A stretch of DNA of 64,000 nt from Daucus carota subsp. sativus (GCF_001625215.2 NC_030381.2:43708689-43772688); one strand, 5' to 3'. Shown: positions 40,599 through 51,821, counted from the stretch's first letter. Notes: generated from the letters alone by a model not told the origin. Numbers and translations are program-made.

Positions 40599-41417
40599 TT
40601 AATTACCCACCTCTTGTAGTTTTGATTAGGATTAATTAGTAGTTGGATTATTTTAATTTGATTAGGATGGAGAGCTGGGGAGTAGATTGTAGGTTCCTAG
40701 GCTCATGAATAAATAGTTGTTGCTTCTAGGAGTTTGCAGAGAAGGCCAGGAGAATTTGTTTTTTGTTTCTTCTGGACAATGAAAAATGTTTCCTCTGAAT
40801 TTGTGTAAATAAGCTTTCGCTTCCATGTGTTATGTGTGATTAAATTCATGCAATTGTTTGTTAGCAGGCCTTATTCTGTGCTTTCTTGCTGGACATATGT
40901 GCTGCCTAGGGTCCCTAGACTTTAATATTAGAGAATCATTTAGTTTTGATTGCAGTAGACAAGGATGCAAATCCCAGATAACATCGAAAACCTCAAACAC
41001 CTTTAAGTATACTTGCTAGTGACGTGGTGTGACTTTGATTCAAACCTTGATTGAGCAGACAAATGTTGAAACACAAGAAGCTCTAACATTCATAATGCAT
41101 CTGCTCTGTTTGTCAGTTTGTGGTGAGCAACTCGGGGGCTTATTCATCACTTCTCATAACTTATGAACTTGAGTCTGCAGAATTTAAGTCTGACATTAAG
41201 TCTGACATGTTATTACTTCCAAATTCTCTTTCTGTTTAATCTCGACACATCGCAGTGCAATTTCTGCAAAAGAAAGGGCCTCTTTCACTGGCCAATTTCT
41301 GCAATTTCTGTACCTGACATTATTGTGAGAGAACTTCTAATGCTCTGTATTTTGCTTCAGAATCCCTCTTAGCCTTCAATTCTGCATGCCTTCTTCTCTC
41401 TGCTTCCAGTTTTATAG
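40599..41417. other. 3' flank of the first GDSL gene
   Basis: The first 240 bp or so form a 3' UTR that recurs almost unchanged next to the orphan GDSL fragment at 42121. The remainder shows no recognisable gene; diverged upstream exons of the ILR1-like pseudogene may lie here. Confidence 0.5.
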
Positions 41418-42027
41418 GAGGCTGTTGAATGGGAGCAGAAGAGCAAAGTTGCTGGAAAAATGCATGCTCACAATGGTCCTGGGGGCAGCTAAAATTTTAA
41501 AAACCCGGGAGAAGCATTTGAAGGTTTATAATACGCGCAACAACACTTAATGTGTGTTTATGTTATCTCGTTTATTAGATGAAGTTAACTAATTTCGGTA
41601 GTCATATTTTGTGCGTGTTAGACATATAATAATCAAAGTTTATGGTGATTCTTCTTATAAATACTTGCCCCTATAAAATTAATCGACAAATAGTTTATAC
41701 TATTCTATACAGGAACGCCATTAATTATATAGCACATCTATTATTTACTGAATATTGTGGGTACTTGTATGATAAATTTGTAGGGGATAGTAGTTGTGAT
41801 ATTTCAGCCAGCAGGGGAGGCAGGGAACGGTGAGAAAAATATGATTGAAGATGAGGCTCTTAATGATGTGGAGACTATATCTGCAGTTCATGTATTTGAC
41901 GGGTGTGATCGTTTCAAAACCGGGTCCTTTGCTTGCTGTCTGTGGAATTTTCAGAGCGGTCACTACTGGAAAACAAGACCCTGCAGGGAATCCACACCAC
42001 TCTGTTGATCTTATACATTTTATATGA
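41418..42027 (+). pseudogene. IAA-amino acid hydrolase (ILR1-like) fragment
   Basis: Two exon remnants of an M20-type amidohydrolase that normally frees auxin from amino-acid conjugates. The first (41418-41523, after an AG) reads EAVEWEQKSKVAGKMHA and, after a frameshift, GAAKILKTREKHLK, then a GT. The second (about 41785-42027) reads VVVIFQPAGEAGNGEKNMIE and, after another frameshift, SKPGPLLAVCGIFRA and AGNPHHSVD. The stretch between KMHA and GAAK, where family members carry the metal-ligand CGHDAH motif, is shortened and loses Cys, Gly and Asp. The remaining exons are absent. Confidence 0.85.
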
Positions 42028-42117
42028 TGGACCTTAGTTTCTCCCCATGCGAGCTAGAAATGTGTATTGTTTAAAATCCACCAACACCAGCTATGCTATG
42101 TTAGAGGTACACTAAGA

Positions 42118-42490
42118 AAATTTCAGTGTGTTCGAATCCAGATGCACACTTAAACTGGGATGGAGTTCATCCAACACAAGAAGCTAACAAGTATTTGTCT
42201 TCATGGCTCATTAGAGACTTGTTACCAATGCTGGATTGCCCGATTAATTATCCACCTCTTGTAGTTTTGATTAGGATTAATTAGTAGTTGGCTTATTTTA
42301 ATACGATTAGGATGGAGAGCTGGGAGGAGATTGTAGGTTCCCAGGCTCCTGAATAAATAGTTGTTGCTTCTAGGAGTTTGCAGAGAAGGCCAGGAGAATT
42401 TGTTTTTCGTTTCTTCTGGACAATGAAAAATGTTTCTTCTGAATTTGTGTAATTAAGCTTTGGCTTCCATGTGTTATGTAAATTCATGCA
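42118..42490 (+). pseudogene. Orphan 3' end of a GDSL esterase gene
   Basis: This block is a near copy of 40466-40840, the last part of exon 5 and the 3' UTR of the first GDSL gene. It keeps VCSNPDAHLNWDGVHPTQ and WLIRDLLPMLDCP, but the old stop codon is changed and the frame runs on for a dozen codons into former UTR. No upstream exon is present. It documents an earlier tandem GDSL copy that was mostly deleted. Confidence 0.9.
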
Positions 42491-43469
42491 ATTGTTTGGT
42501 ATCAGGACTTATGACAGTAATAAGATAAAGAGTAAATTGCATAGTCATTGCGATTTTCAAAGTAGTGGTCAGGATTTCAAATTTACATTTTAATGTCTAG
42601 TTTTTAAAGACTGACTTGGGTTAACATAATTAGATTTTAAATTGCATAATTGACTTTGATATATTGTATTGTATTGATCATGTAGTCCAAAAACTAGCTT
42701 AAATCCGCAATCACTCGTTTGAAACTTCGTTTGAAACCTGATTATGTTAACGGAAGCCACATTTTTAAAAAGCAAAATCAAAATCTGGCCACTAAAATAC
42801 GAATTTGAAAGTCCCACCACTATATTAAAAATGAATATGAAGTACGGTGATAATTTATTGTAAATTATATTTTCAAGCTATGTTAGAATTTTGTACTCTT
42901 ATACAATATAATATTTTCATATTTAAAATAAAAAATTGTGCATAAATATTAATAATTTATTTTATTATTATTGTTGTTGTTATTTTTTCATAATTTTTCA
43001 ACACAATTTATGAGAAATTTCTCTATAATTATATTAGCTAAGCTAAACATAATTTATAATGATAAATATTCTCTGATCTTTGAGCAGGTCAAATACCGTT
43101 ACAATATGTAAAAAGAAAGAAAAATGTATATTAAATTTTAAGATTCTATGCATAGATCATCGTAACCAGTTAACAGGATCAATAACAAGCTTTTTATGTT
43201 TAAACCGGAAATTCGTTTGTTCAGTGATATCATCCCACACGGTTTTATATAACTAATTAAGTTGCTTCCCAAAAGGTTTGATCACTATTCTGCCATGAAA
43301 ACAGGAGATCAGTTATATGTGCTCACATTTCAAGATAATCCTATATCTTACTAAATTCTATCTCGTTAACTATATTTCAGCTCTCCCAAATTTCCCTTTG
43401 CTATTAATCTTGTAACTACAAATATAGTAAGATACAGATTTAAGTGCCTGTTCTTTATAATTATCAAGA
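42491..43469. other. Intergenic region with a weak foldback element
   Basis: No gene is seen. About 42560-42830 the two ends form a diverged inverted repeat (GTGGTCAGGATTTCAAATT left, GTGGTGGGACTTTCAAATT right in reverse complement). It may be an old MITE; no target duplication was found. The final part is the upstream region of the second GDSL gene. Confidence 0.4.
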
Positions 43470-45041
43470 ATGGCTTCCACAAAGAAATTGTCGATTTTTT
43501 ACTTGCTTATGCTTGTTTCTTCATTATCTTTATCGAATGCAACATTCATAAGCCAGCAAGCCCGGAGAATGTACGTGGATGCCTCATTGTTCATGTTCCG
43601 AAATTGTCAGTTCGAAAAGATTTATCAGTTCGGAGATTCCATGTCTGATACTGGAAATATCGTTATTGAGAATCACAAAAAGGAAGCTTCAAATAGACTG
43701 CCCTATGGTGAAACTTTCTTTGGGAGACCTACTGGTCGCAACTCAAATGGTTTACTCATGATCGACTACATTGGTAATTAAAAAAAATACAAATCACTAT
43801 ATTGTTGTGTAATTTGAGATAGGTATGATGTTTAGTTTTCTGATTTTGCAGCATGGGCGGCTGGTCTTTCGTTGTTGAATCCGTTCAATGACAAAAAGGC
43901 CAATTTTGACTCTGGAGTCAATTTCGCGGTAGCTGGTTCAACTGCAACTTCAGTTGAGAAATTGGAAGCCCAACACATTCCTGGGAATATCACGACTACT
44001 CATTCTCTCGATGTCCAAGTTAGATGGATGGACGAATATCTTGCCAAATTTTGCAAAGGCGATGCAGGTTTTGTCACTTTGGTTCGATGAATATTGTCTG
44101 ATTGATTAATTGTGTTCTGGTATATATTTGATTGTCACGTTGTGCAGATTGCGGTGATAAGCTTAAGAATTCTTTGTTCATGGTGGGAGAGACGGGGGGA
44201 AATGACTACAATTATGCTCTGATGGCGAGGAAAACTATCAAAGAAATTAAAGCCACTGTGTCACAGGAGGTGGTAGACACCATAATAAATGGTACAAGGG
44301 TGAGTTCATTAAGAAAACATAAGAGCTTCTTTTGTTTTGGTTTGTAATTATTCTGTTAAATTTTGTGCTTGTGTTGTGTCAGAGACTAATTAGTCGTGGG
44401 GCACGGAAGTTGATTGTACCTGGGAATTTCCCAGTAGGCTGTTTACCGATTTACCTAACTCTTTTCCAAACCAAAAACTCGACGTTTGATGAGCATGGTT
44501 GCTTGAAGGAGTACAATGAACTTTCCATGTACCACAATACGAAGCTAAAAGATGCACTAGATCAGTTGCAAGAAGAAGCCCCGTACACGACTATAGTATA
44601 TGGAGATTACTACAATGCCTATCTGTGGGTTTACACACATGCGAAAGATCTAGGTAAGTTTATAGCTTTCTGATGTTAAGAGAATTTTCTGTATTTTTAT
44701 AACATGTCCTCTGTTTTTAATCAAAAATTCTTCAAACTGTGGAAACTACTTGAGGGTGACCTGAGGTCCATTTTTCGGTTAAATATCTGTATGTGATTCT
44801 ATTCTGAGGTTTAAATTTTGTTTTGTTGGTAGGTTTTAAATCATTGCAAAAGGCTTGTTGTGGAATTGGCGGTAAATATAATGTGGGGTTTGGAAAAATG
44901 TGTGGTGACCCGGGTGTTCCGGTGTGCCCTGATCCAAATAATCACCTGAACTGGGATGGTGTTCATCCGACACAACAAACAAATATGTTTCTGGCGACTT
45001 GGCTCATCACTAACATGTTACCTTCTTTAGATTGTTATTAA
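43470..45041 (+). CDS. GDSL esterase/lipase (second of a tandem pair)
   Basis: A secreted SGNH-fold serine esterase. Exons 43470-43773, 43852-44067, 44148-44299, 44383-44653 and 44833-45041 total 1152 nt (383 aa). The N-terminus MASTKKLSIFYLLMLVSSLS is a signal peptide ending near NAT. Block I is FGDSMSDTG with Ser57; block II NFAVAGSTA keeps the oxyanion-hole Gly; block III is GETGGND with Asn192; block V is DGVHPT with Asp356 and His359. All catalytic elements are therefore intact, unlike block II of the upstream copy. Intron positions and phases match the first gene exactly, so the pair arose by tandem duplication, but the proteins have diverged widely. Substrate unknown. Confidence 0.93.
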
Positions 45042-45500
45042 TTTGCAACTTTTCTTGTTATGCACTAATAAATTTAGATGTTAGGAGGTTAGTGGTTCTG
45101 ATTTTCCAGCTCTTGTATTCTATCTAGTATATCGATGGAGATTTTTAGTTGTTACTTGTTAGCTCAATCCCACTGCTAGATGTGGTTGGTTTGTTTTATC
45201 TTCCAGGAGTTGAACATTTTGTTTCTGAATCTTTATCTATCAATCAGGAGGAGTTGAACATTTTGTTTCTGAATTTGAGATTAGAAAATGTTCTTGAGTT
45301 AGCATTTTACTCTTTGTTATTCCAGCTTCATATTTGATCTCAGTTGCAGACCTTCTGCACCACAAATCCTCATACTTCAGGTGATGAGCTATTTTATCTT
45401 CCTTGTTAGCTTTTAATAAAACAGCAGGGGTTTACAAATTAGAACCAGTGGTTCATACTGTTTGATTCTCGTTAATACCATTAACGGAAGGAGGTGAGAA
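45042..45500. other. 3' flank of the second GDSL gene, with a short tandem repeat
   Basis: A likely 3' UTR. The phrase GAGTTGAACATTTTGTTTCT occurs twice within 60 bp (about 45207 and 45251). No gene is seen before the large duplication. Confidence 0.5.
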
Positions 45501-45556
45501 AAATGTCTTGAAAAAAATCAATAAATCTTATTCAAGAAATCCAAATTGATACCATC

Positions 45557-45608
45557 ATGGCATTTTCCCCCGTCGTCGCTCAAGAGATGGCTCGGATGAT
45601 GTCCAACC
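45557..45608 (+). pseudogene. Exon-like fragment, unit A copy
   Basis: ATG opens a frame of 17 codons (MAFSPVVAQEMARMMSN) that stops at a GTGAGT donor. The 52 bases are identical in unit B (47524-47575). It looks like the first exon of a gene whose remainder is missing. I do not recognise the protein. Confidence 0.4.
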
Positions 45609-45910
45609 GTGAGTTAAATTGGTCAATTACATTGGATCTGTAACCAATATATTGTCCTCAACTGGGATTAATTATATTGATTAGCTATTTTTTAAAATTG
45701 ATATTTTATTATTGTTACAAAATTATATTGAACAAATAAATCATTTATTTATAATAGATGATGTGAAATTTTATTAGAGGTTTCAAGAGATTACTATACT
45801 TATTGCTAATGGTTTTCTTGGGGATGTTCTCATACATGTAACAAGATTTCAAATTATCTATTGTTATAGCCAATCTCAATGGAGAACAAAAATTTATACA
45901 TTGAGCGATA

Positions 45911-46144
45911 CTCCCTCCATTCCAAAATAATAGTCGCATTGACTTTGTGCACGTATTTTTAGGTTTAAAAAAACCATATTTTTACATATTATTTTTGAAA
46001 TTTTCTTTTTCTGAATAAAAGTTTAACATCTCTATTTTTATTCAGACAAAAAAAATTTCAAAAATAATATGTAAAAGTATGTTTTTTTGCATCTCAAAAT
46101 ACGTGCACAAAATCAAAGCGACTATTATTTTAAAATGGTGGGAG
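45911..46144. mobile_element. Stowaway MITE specific to unit A
   Basis: The termini CTCCCTCCATTCCAAAATAA and CTCCCACCATTTTAAAATAA (right, reverse complement) are flanked by TA (45909-45910, 46145-46146). The inverted repeat continues through TAGTCGC and GTGCACGTATTTT. Unit B lacks it and has a different MITE a few bases away. Confidence 0.85.
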
Positions 46145-46864
46145 TATTTTATATCATCCTAACAAACACTTTTGAAGAGTTATAGATTGAGCAATATTTT
46201 AGGTGCAAAGATCCGGGCTGCGGGGCATACAAAAGCAAACATAAAGCAGCTGGAAAGACTTCTTTCGCCAACTCTTTTCCCCCATCTCTCTGACTCTCTC
46301 TAGAGTCTAGATGACGTGATTGATTAGATAATTGAAACTATAAATTATTTTTATAATTAAATATTACTTCATCTGTCCCCTCACTTATTTATCGTTTTTA
46401 TTTTGAACCGTCCTTTTCATTTTTTTCATTACCTAAAATAACAGCATTTTAACATTATAAAAATATGTGTGGTCCCACAAATTCTGACATTGCAAGGTTT
46501 TATCACCCTCCTTCATGTGCTTTCCGTATAATTACTCTATTGTGTTGCTATTAAGTGGATTATTAAATAAACTGTATTGGTCTTCGTGTTTCTTTCATGT
46601 GTCAACAACTAAGAGTACACAAGGAGTATATATATTATGAATAAAATTATTTATTGAATAATAAGATTTAACGATTCGTATTTATACGTTGACATGTTAA
46701 ACATATAAAAAATAAAAATCATATTCAGATTACAAAACTTACTCCTATTTGAATTTGATAAAACATACTTCTATTCTGATTTTTACAAAATTTACCTCTA
46801 ATTTGTTTAGTTAATAAAAAAATAAGGAACATATTCTGTTTATAAAATGTACTCGTATTTGGTA

Positions 46865-47123
46865 TTCCCTCTGTCTCTTAATACTTTTCATGTTTTTTTT
46901 TGTCACGCTTGTCAACACACACTTTTGATCATTAATATCTTTAATTTCGTATTAGTATCAAATATAAAAATTTCACCGTATTAAAGTACTCACAAATACG
47001 AATCCAACAAGATCACTCATGACTATATTTAGTCTTATTGATCAGATGTAAATTAGTAATTTGTCTCATGTTATGAACAGTCCCGACATTTCAAATGAGA
47101 AAAGTTTTTAGAGACGGAAGAAG
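46865..47123. mobile_element. Stowaway MITE shared by both units (unit A copy)
   Basis: It starts TTCCCTCTGTCTCTTAATAC and ends GACGGAAGAAG between TA dinucleotides. The same element sits at 49028-49286 in unit B, so it predates the duplication. Confidence 0.75.
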
Positions 47124-47340
47124 TATTAGTGTATAAATTTTATTTTACATTTAAATATTATATATCAATATCTTTTATGTGATGTAATTTTAACAGTTTA
47201 TCAGACAATAATATATAAAGATTCGTATTTTTTTATGATAGTATTCAAATAACTAAATTATTATTTTTACGCTTATTATATATAAATATATAATAGCAGT
47301 GCAATATAAAAAATTAAAACTTAAAATAAAATAGATAATA

Positions 47341-47467
47341 CTCCCTCCGTCTCTAAATACTTTTCCTGTTTGTGTTTTGCACGTTTGCCAACACACATTT
47401 TTGATCGTTAATATATCTTTCATTTCGTATTAGTATTAAATATAAAAACTTCACCGTATTAAATCAA
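47341..47467. mobile_element. Truncated Stowaway MITE at the duplication junction
   Basis: It begins CTCCCTCCGTCTCTAAATAC after TA (47339-47340) and follows the left half of the 46865 element as far as TTCACCGTATTAAA, then stops abruptly where unit B begins. The right terminus is absent. Confidence 0.75.
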
Positions 47468-47523
47468 TAAATGTCTTCAAGAAATCAATAAATCTTATTC
47501 AAGAAATCCAAATTGATACCATC

Positions 47524-47575
47524 ATGGCATTTTCCCCCGTCGTCGCTCAAGAGATGGCTCGGATGATGTCCAACC
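47524..47575 (+). pseudogene. Exon-like fragment, unit B copy
   Basis: Identical over all 52 bases to 45557-45608, including the GTGAGT donor after MAFSPVVAQEMARMMSN. No further exon is visible downstream. Confidence 0.4.
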
Positions 47576-47884
47576 GTGAGTTAAATTGGTCAATTACATT
47601 GGATCTGTAACCAATATATTGTACTCAACTGGGATTAATTATATTGATTAGTTATTTTTTAAAATTGATATTTTATTATTGTTACAAAATTATATTGAAA
47701 ATATAAATTATTTATTTATAATAGATGATGTAAAATTTTATTAGAGGTTTCAAGAGATTAGTATACTTATTGCTAATGGTTTTCTTGAGGATGTTCTCAG
47801 ACATGTAACAAGATTTCAAATTATCTATTGTTATAGCCAATCTCAATGGAGCACAAAAACTTATACATCGAACGATATTTTGTA

Positions 47885-48115
47885 CTCCCGCTGTTTTGAA
47901 ATATAAGTCGTTTGACTTTTTTGCACGCGTTTCTAAGTTCTTTGACCGCATGCTAAAAATTATAATTCCTCAAAAAAAAATTTGAATAAAAATATATGAT
48001 TGATATTATTATTTAAAAAAGAAAATTTCAAAAATAATAATTTTAACCATGCGGTCAAAAAATTTTAAAATATCTGTAAAAAAGTCAAGCGACTTATATT
48101 TTAAAACGGTAGGAG
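47885..48115. mobile_element. Stowaway MITE specific to unit B
   Basis: The termini CTCCCGCTGTTTTGAAATAT and CTCCTACCGTTTTAAAATAT (right, reverse complement) are flanked by TA (47883-47884, 48116-48117). Its inner repeat AAGTCG..TTGACTTTTTT differs from the unit A element, so it is another subfamily. Confidence 0.85.
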
Positions 48116-48428
48116 TATTCATCTTAACCAACACTTTTAAAGAGTTATATTGAGCAATATTTTAGTTGCAAAGATCCGGGCTGCGGGGTGTACAAAAGCA
48201 AACATAAAGCAGCTGGAAAGACTTCTTTCGCCAACTCTTTTTCCCCATCTCTCTGACTCTCTCTAGAGTCTAGATGACGTGATTAATTAGATAATTGAAA
48301 CTATAAATTATTTTCATAATTAAATATTACCTCATCTGTCCCCCTCATTTATTTACTGTTTCTATTTTGAACCATGCCTTACATTTCTTTGCATTACCTA
48401 AAATAACAACATTTTAACATTATAAAAA

Positions 48429-48615
48429 GGGTTTGTCTAATGTGTGCCATGAACACATGCTAAGCGCGGAATTTGATATGTTTGGGAGGTTGGTGTGGTT
48501 GTTGTATTTGCAGGGGAGTCCACCATTATTAAGATATGAGATCCAATTAAAATCTCCAAAATTTGTAAAATTCTGCGCTTAGCATGTGTGCATGAGCGCA
48601 CACTAGAGAAAAACT
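48429..48615. mobile_element. MULE-like MITE present only in unit B
   Basis: The ends GGGTTTGTCTAATGTGTGCC and AGTTTTTCTCTAGTGTGCGC (right, reverse complement), with an inner CATGCTAAGCGC repeat, form a foldback. The target duplication ATTATAAAAA flanks it (48419-48428, 48616-48625). Unit A has the uninterrupted site at about 46454. Confidence 0.88.
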
Positions 48616-49027
48616 ATTATAAAAAATATGTGTGGTCGCACAAATTTTGACATCGCGGGTTTTATCACCCTCCTTCCTGTGCTTTCCGTATGATTACTCT
48701 ATTGTGTTGCTGTTAAGTGGATTATTAAATAGACTATATTGATCTCCGTGTCTTTTTCATGTGTAAACGACTAAGAGGGACACAAGGAGTATATATATTA
48801 TGAATAAAATTGTTTATTGAATAATAAAATTTAACGATTCGTATTTATACGTTGACATGTTAAACATATAAAAAAATAAAAGTCATATTCAGATTACAAA
48901 ACTTACTCCTATTTGAATTTGATAAAACATACTTCTATTCTGATTTTTACAAATTTACCTCTAATTTGTTTAGTTAATAAAAAAATAAGGAACATATTTT
49001 ATTTACAAAATGTACTCCTATTTGGTA

Positions 49028-49286
49028 CTCCCTCCGTTTCTTAATACTTTTCATATTTCTTTTTGTCACGCTTGTTAACACACACTTTTGATCATTAATA
49101 TATTTAATTTTGTATTAGTATCAAATATAAAAATTTCACCGTATTAAGATACTCACAAATACGAATCCAATAAGGTCACTCATGACTATATTTAGTCTTA
49201 TAGATAATATGTAAATTAGTAATTTGTCTCATGTTATGAACAGTCCCGACATTTCAAATGGGAAAAGTTTTTAGAGACGGAAGGAG
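49028..49286. mobile_element. Stowaway MITE shared by both units (unit B copy)
   Basis: It starts CTCCCTCCGTTTCTTAATAC and ends GACGGAAGGAG between TA dinucleotides. It is the counterpart of 46865-47123 and has the better-preserved termini. Confidence 0.8.
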
Positions 49287-49441
49287 TATTAGCGTATAAA
49301 TTTTATTTATTTTACATTTAAATATTATGCATCAATATCTTTTATTGTGATGTAATTTTAACAGTTTATCAGACAATAATATATAAAGATTCGTATTTTT
49401 TTATGATAGTATTCAAATAACTAAATTATTATTTTTACGCT

Positions 49442-49491
<50 letters not shown>

Positions 49492-49544
49492 GCAGTGCAA
49501 TTTAAAAAATCAAAACTTAAAATAAAATAGATAATAAACAATTA

Positions 49545-49958
49545 GAGAAAAGTTCTATGGAGACCACGTTTTCATCGGAGACCTTGGAGACCACTTATAT
49601 TCTGCGATTAAAACACTACCAAATCTATTGTTTTGCGAAGTACATTTATCACTATTTCATTGAAAATGTTGAAAATTATTTATGCTAAACAAGCGGAACA
49701 TATATGTTCAGCAAGATCAACAAATGTTCTGCACACTAAACATGGTTTTGTAAAATAATATTGTTTTTATGTTTTATTTGCCAAATGTATAAAATTTGCA
49801 AGATTGTCAATAAAATAATGATCTTTATAGAACATGATTCGAAAAATAATACGTTTTGCAATGTTTTTATGCAGTATTTTAGTTGCAGTATTTTAGTTGC
49901 AGTACATAAGTGGTCTCCAAGTCTCCAATGAAAACATGGTCTCAATAGAACTTATCCC
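49545..49958. mobile_element. MULE-like MITE with long inverted ends
   Basis: Inverted ends of about 55 bp carry AAGTTCTATGGAGACCA on the left and AAGTTCTATTGAGACCA on the right (reverse complement), both followed by TTTTCAT and GGAGACCACTTAT. The flanks TAAACAATTA (49535-49544) and TAAAGAATTA (49959-49968) differ at one base, fitting an aged 10-bp duplication. There is no coding frame. Confidence 0.75.
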
Positions 49959-49968
49959 TAAAGAATTA

Positions 49969-51400
49969 TGAAATAAAGACATGGAATTGACGTCATTGTG
50001 TGCCTGTCATTGCTCATAACAGCTTACAATTAGTTATCTGACAGACTACGACTCTGTTAAATTGATTAGACCGACATTTAATTATAATCATGCATTGCAG
50101 GAAGGATCAAAACTGTGATTATTAAAAATTGATTAGACTGTTGTACTAGCTCCTACCATACTAATCTCAACAAAGTCTGCACAAAAAACCCACTTAGCAA
50201 TATAAAACGACAAAATCAATCAAATTAAGACCTGTCATTAGATATATACAAGGTTAATCAGGTTATCATAATCTTTCCACTTGTAGTTTCGTACTGCATT
50301 CGACGGAATTGAATAATCTTCGGTCAAACTCACAAATATTTCACCTCAAAGTTTTCGTTGCGACTCATGTAACGCATTAACGACTGTTTGTCTCTTTTAA
50401 TTTTCAAACTTAGGATTACGTCCTCTAGTGTAATCCTACAGCAGACGTGTAAATCAAAACGATTTTTGTCTGAATTGAATTGAGCTAGACTAGTTTAAAT
50501 TTTAAAATGATGTTCAAGATTTTATTGTTAATAAACAAGCTGAATGAACATGTGTTTGTATTTTGGAAAAAATTATTCAACTAAAGTCGAGTTGAGTTTA
50601 ACAAAATTGAGTTGCTCATAAATAATTCTATTTAGTCTACCAATCCTCATTTTTAAAAATTAATATAAAATTTTACAAATTACATCCCAATCCGTCAAAC
50701 TATCATAATGACCTAACATACACACTCGACTCCTAAACAATTCTAACATATTTTTTATTCAACCAATCCGATTCATGAAATATAATTTATAAAATTACAA
50801 ATTACATCGAAACTAGTGTCTAATAATCATATATTTACACTTGAGAGTTGCACTCTCTCAAGTAAGATTTACTCTTCTTATCATCTAATGTCTCTCATTT
50901 AATCTTTCATGTCAACTATAATGGTTTGAAATTGGTAAAATGTATCAAATTTTGAAATAAATACAAATTTGCGTCCAGGGCGAGTTAAACGAGTCTAAGC
51001 TCGAGAAGATTTCGAACCAAACGAGTTGTGCTCGAGACAAGTAGATAAAAAGCTGCTTGGATTCGTTTACTAGCTATATGAAGTTTCATGTCTTGGACCA
51101 GTTTTTTTAGTAAACACACAGAACCGGGCTTATTTAACGAGATGAGTTCGAATTTTGTTCACGAACGGCTCAGCTTGGGCATTTTAGAAAATGATTAGTG
51201 AAATTAGGTCAAATGACTAAAAAACGAGGATGAGCGGTGCAGTACTTCGAGATTGCTCAAGTACTGTACATATTGTACCTTCATTATATTGCATTCAAGA
51301 ATTATATAAAGAGCACACTTGTAGTTGTATGGGTTAACTAAGAGATCCTGCAACTGAGGATCTGTCTTTCACAAAATTACGTACGTAGATAATAAAGCTG
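49969..51400. other. Intergenic region
   Basis: AT-rich, with no supported gene. GAGTTGAG, CTCGAG and AAACGAGT words recur between 50470 and 51180, which hints at a decayed transposon. The far end probably contains the tail of the MIR164 transcript. Confidence 0.45.
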
Positions 51401-51669
51401 AAGCACACTCATGGTCATGGATGCTGCTGCTGAAAGTATTAATATTAGACAAAAATTAGAGTAATCAAGTAGAAAACATACCAAGAGACACACTGTACCC
51501 CTTGTGTAAATCTTCTTCCTTCTGTCTTTCGTTCTCTCCGCACACAAACCTATGGATAATCATTTATGTAATACTTAAAAAAACGTACTGCTTGTAGAGT
51601 AATTTACAGACTGACCTAGATATATGACCATAACTGAGAAGAAGCAAGTATCAAGACTCAAGTGTAGAA

Positions 51670-51765
51670 AGCCATGTTGGGGAAGGGGAGCACGTGCAAA
51701 GACAGTGTTGCTCTCAACTTCAACCTTGCACGTGCCCTGCTTCTCCATCAAGGCCTCCTCACTCT
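51670..51765 (-). ncRNA. MIR164: miR164 precursor hairpin
   Basis: The minus strand holds the exact 21-nt miR164 sequence at 51747-51727 (on the plus strand TGCACGTGCC then CTGCTTCTCCA). Thirty nucleotides downstream the 3' arm carries a miR164*-like segment (51696-51676). Aligning the arms gives a near-continuous duplex with three mismatches and one G-U pair, matching the usual miR164 foldback. miR164 directs cleavage of NAC transcripts of the CUC2, NAC1 and ORE1 type, setting organ boundaries, lateral root number and leaf ageing. The reading frame on the opposite strand is a shadow. Confidence 0.93.
51727..51747 (-). ncRNA. miR164: Mature miR164
   Basis: The 21 bases, read on the minus strand, begin TGGAGAAGCAGGG and end CACGTGCA: the canonical plant miR164a/b sequence with the 5' U preferred by AGO1. 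It sits on the 5' arm of the hairpin. Confidence 0.93.
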
Positions 51766-51821
51766 GTAGGCTCTATGTGTATTTCATCTTCTTTCTCCTG
51801 TCTGAAAATGTTGAGAGGAGG

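Larger units (their letters stand above)
45501..47340. repeat. Tandem duplication, unit A
   Basis: This unit of about 1.84 kb runs from AAATGTCTTG to ATAGATAATA and recurs in the same orientation as unit B with only scattered substitutions in the first 350 bp. It contains an exon-like stretch (45557-45608), its own Stowaway MITE at 45911-46144, a second shared one at 46865-47123, and AT-rich sequence. Confidence 0.92.
47469..49536. repeat. Tandem duplication, unit B
   Basis: This is the second copy of unit A, about 2.07 kb. The extra length is explained by a 187-bp MITE with its 10-bp duplication (48429-48625) and an expanded TA array (about 49445-49487). The exon-like fragment is kept at 47524-47575. 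Confidence 0.92.
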
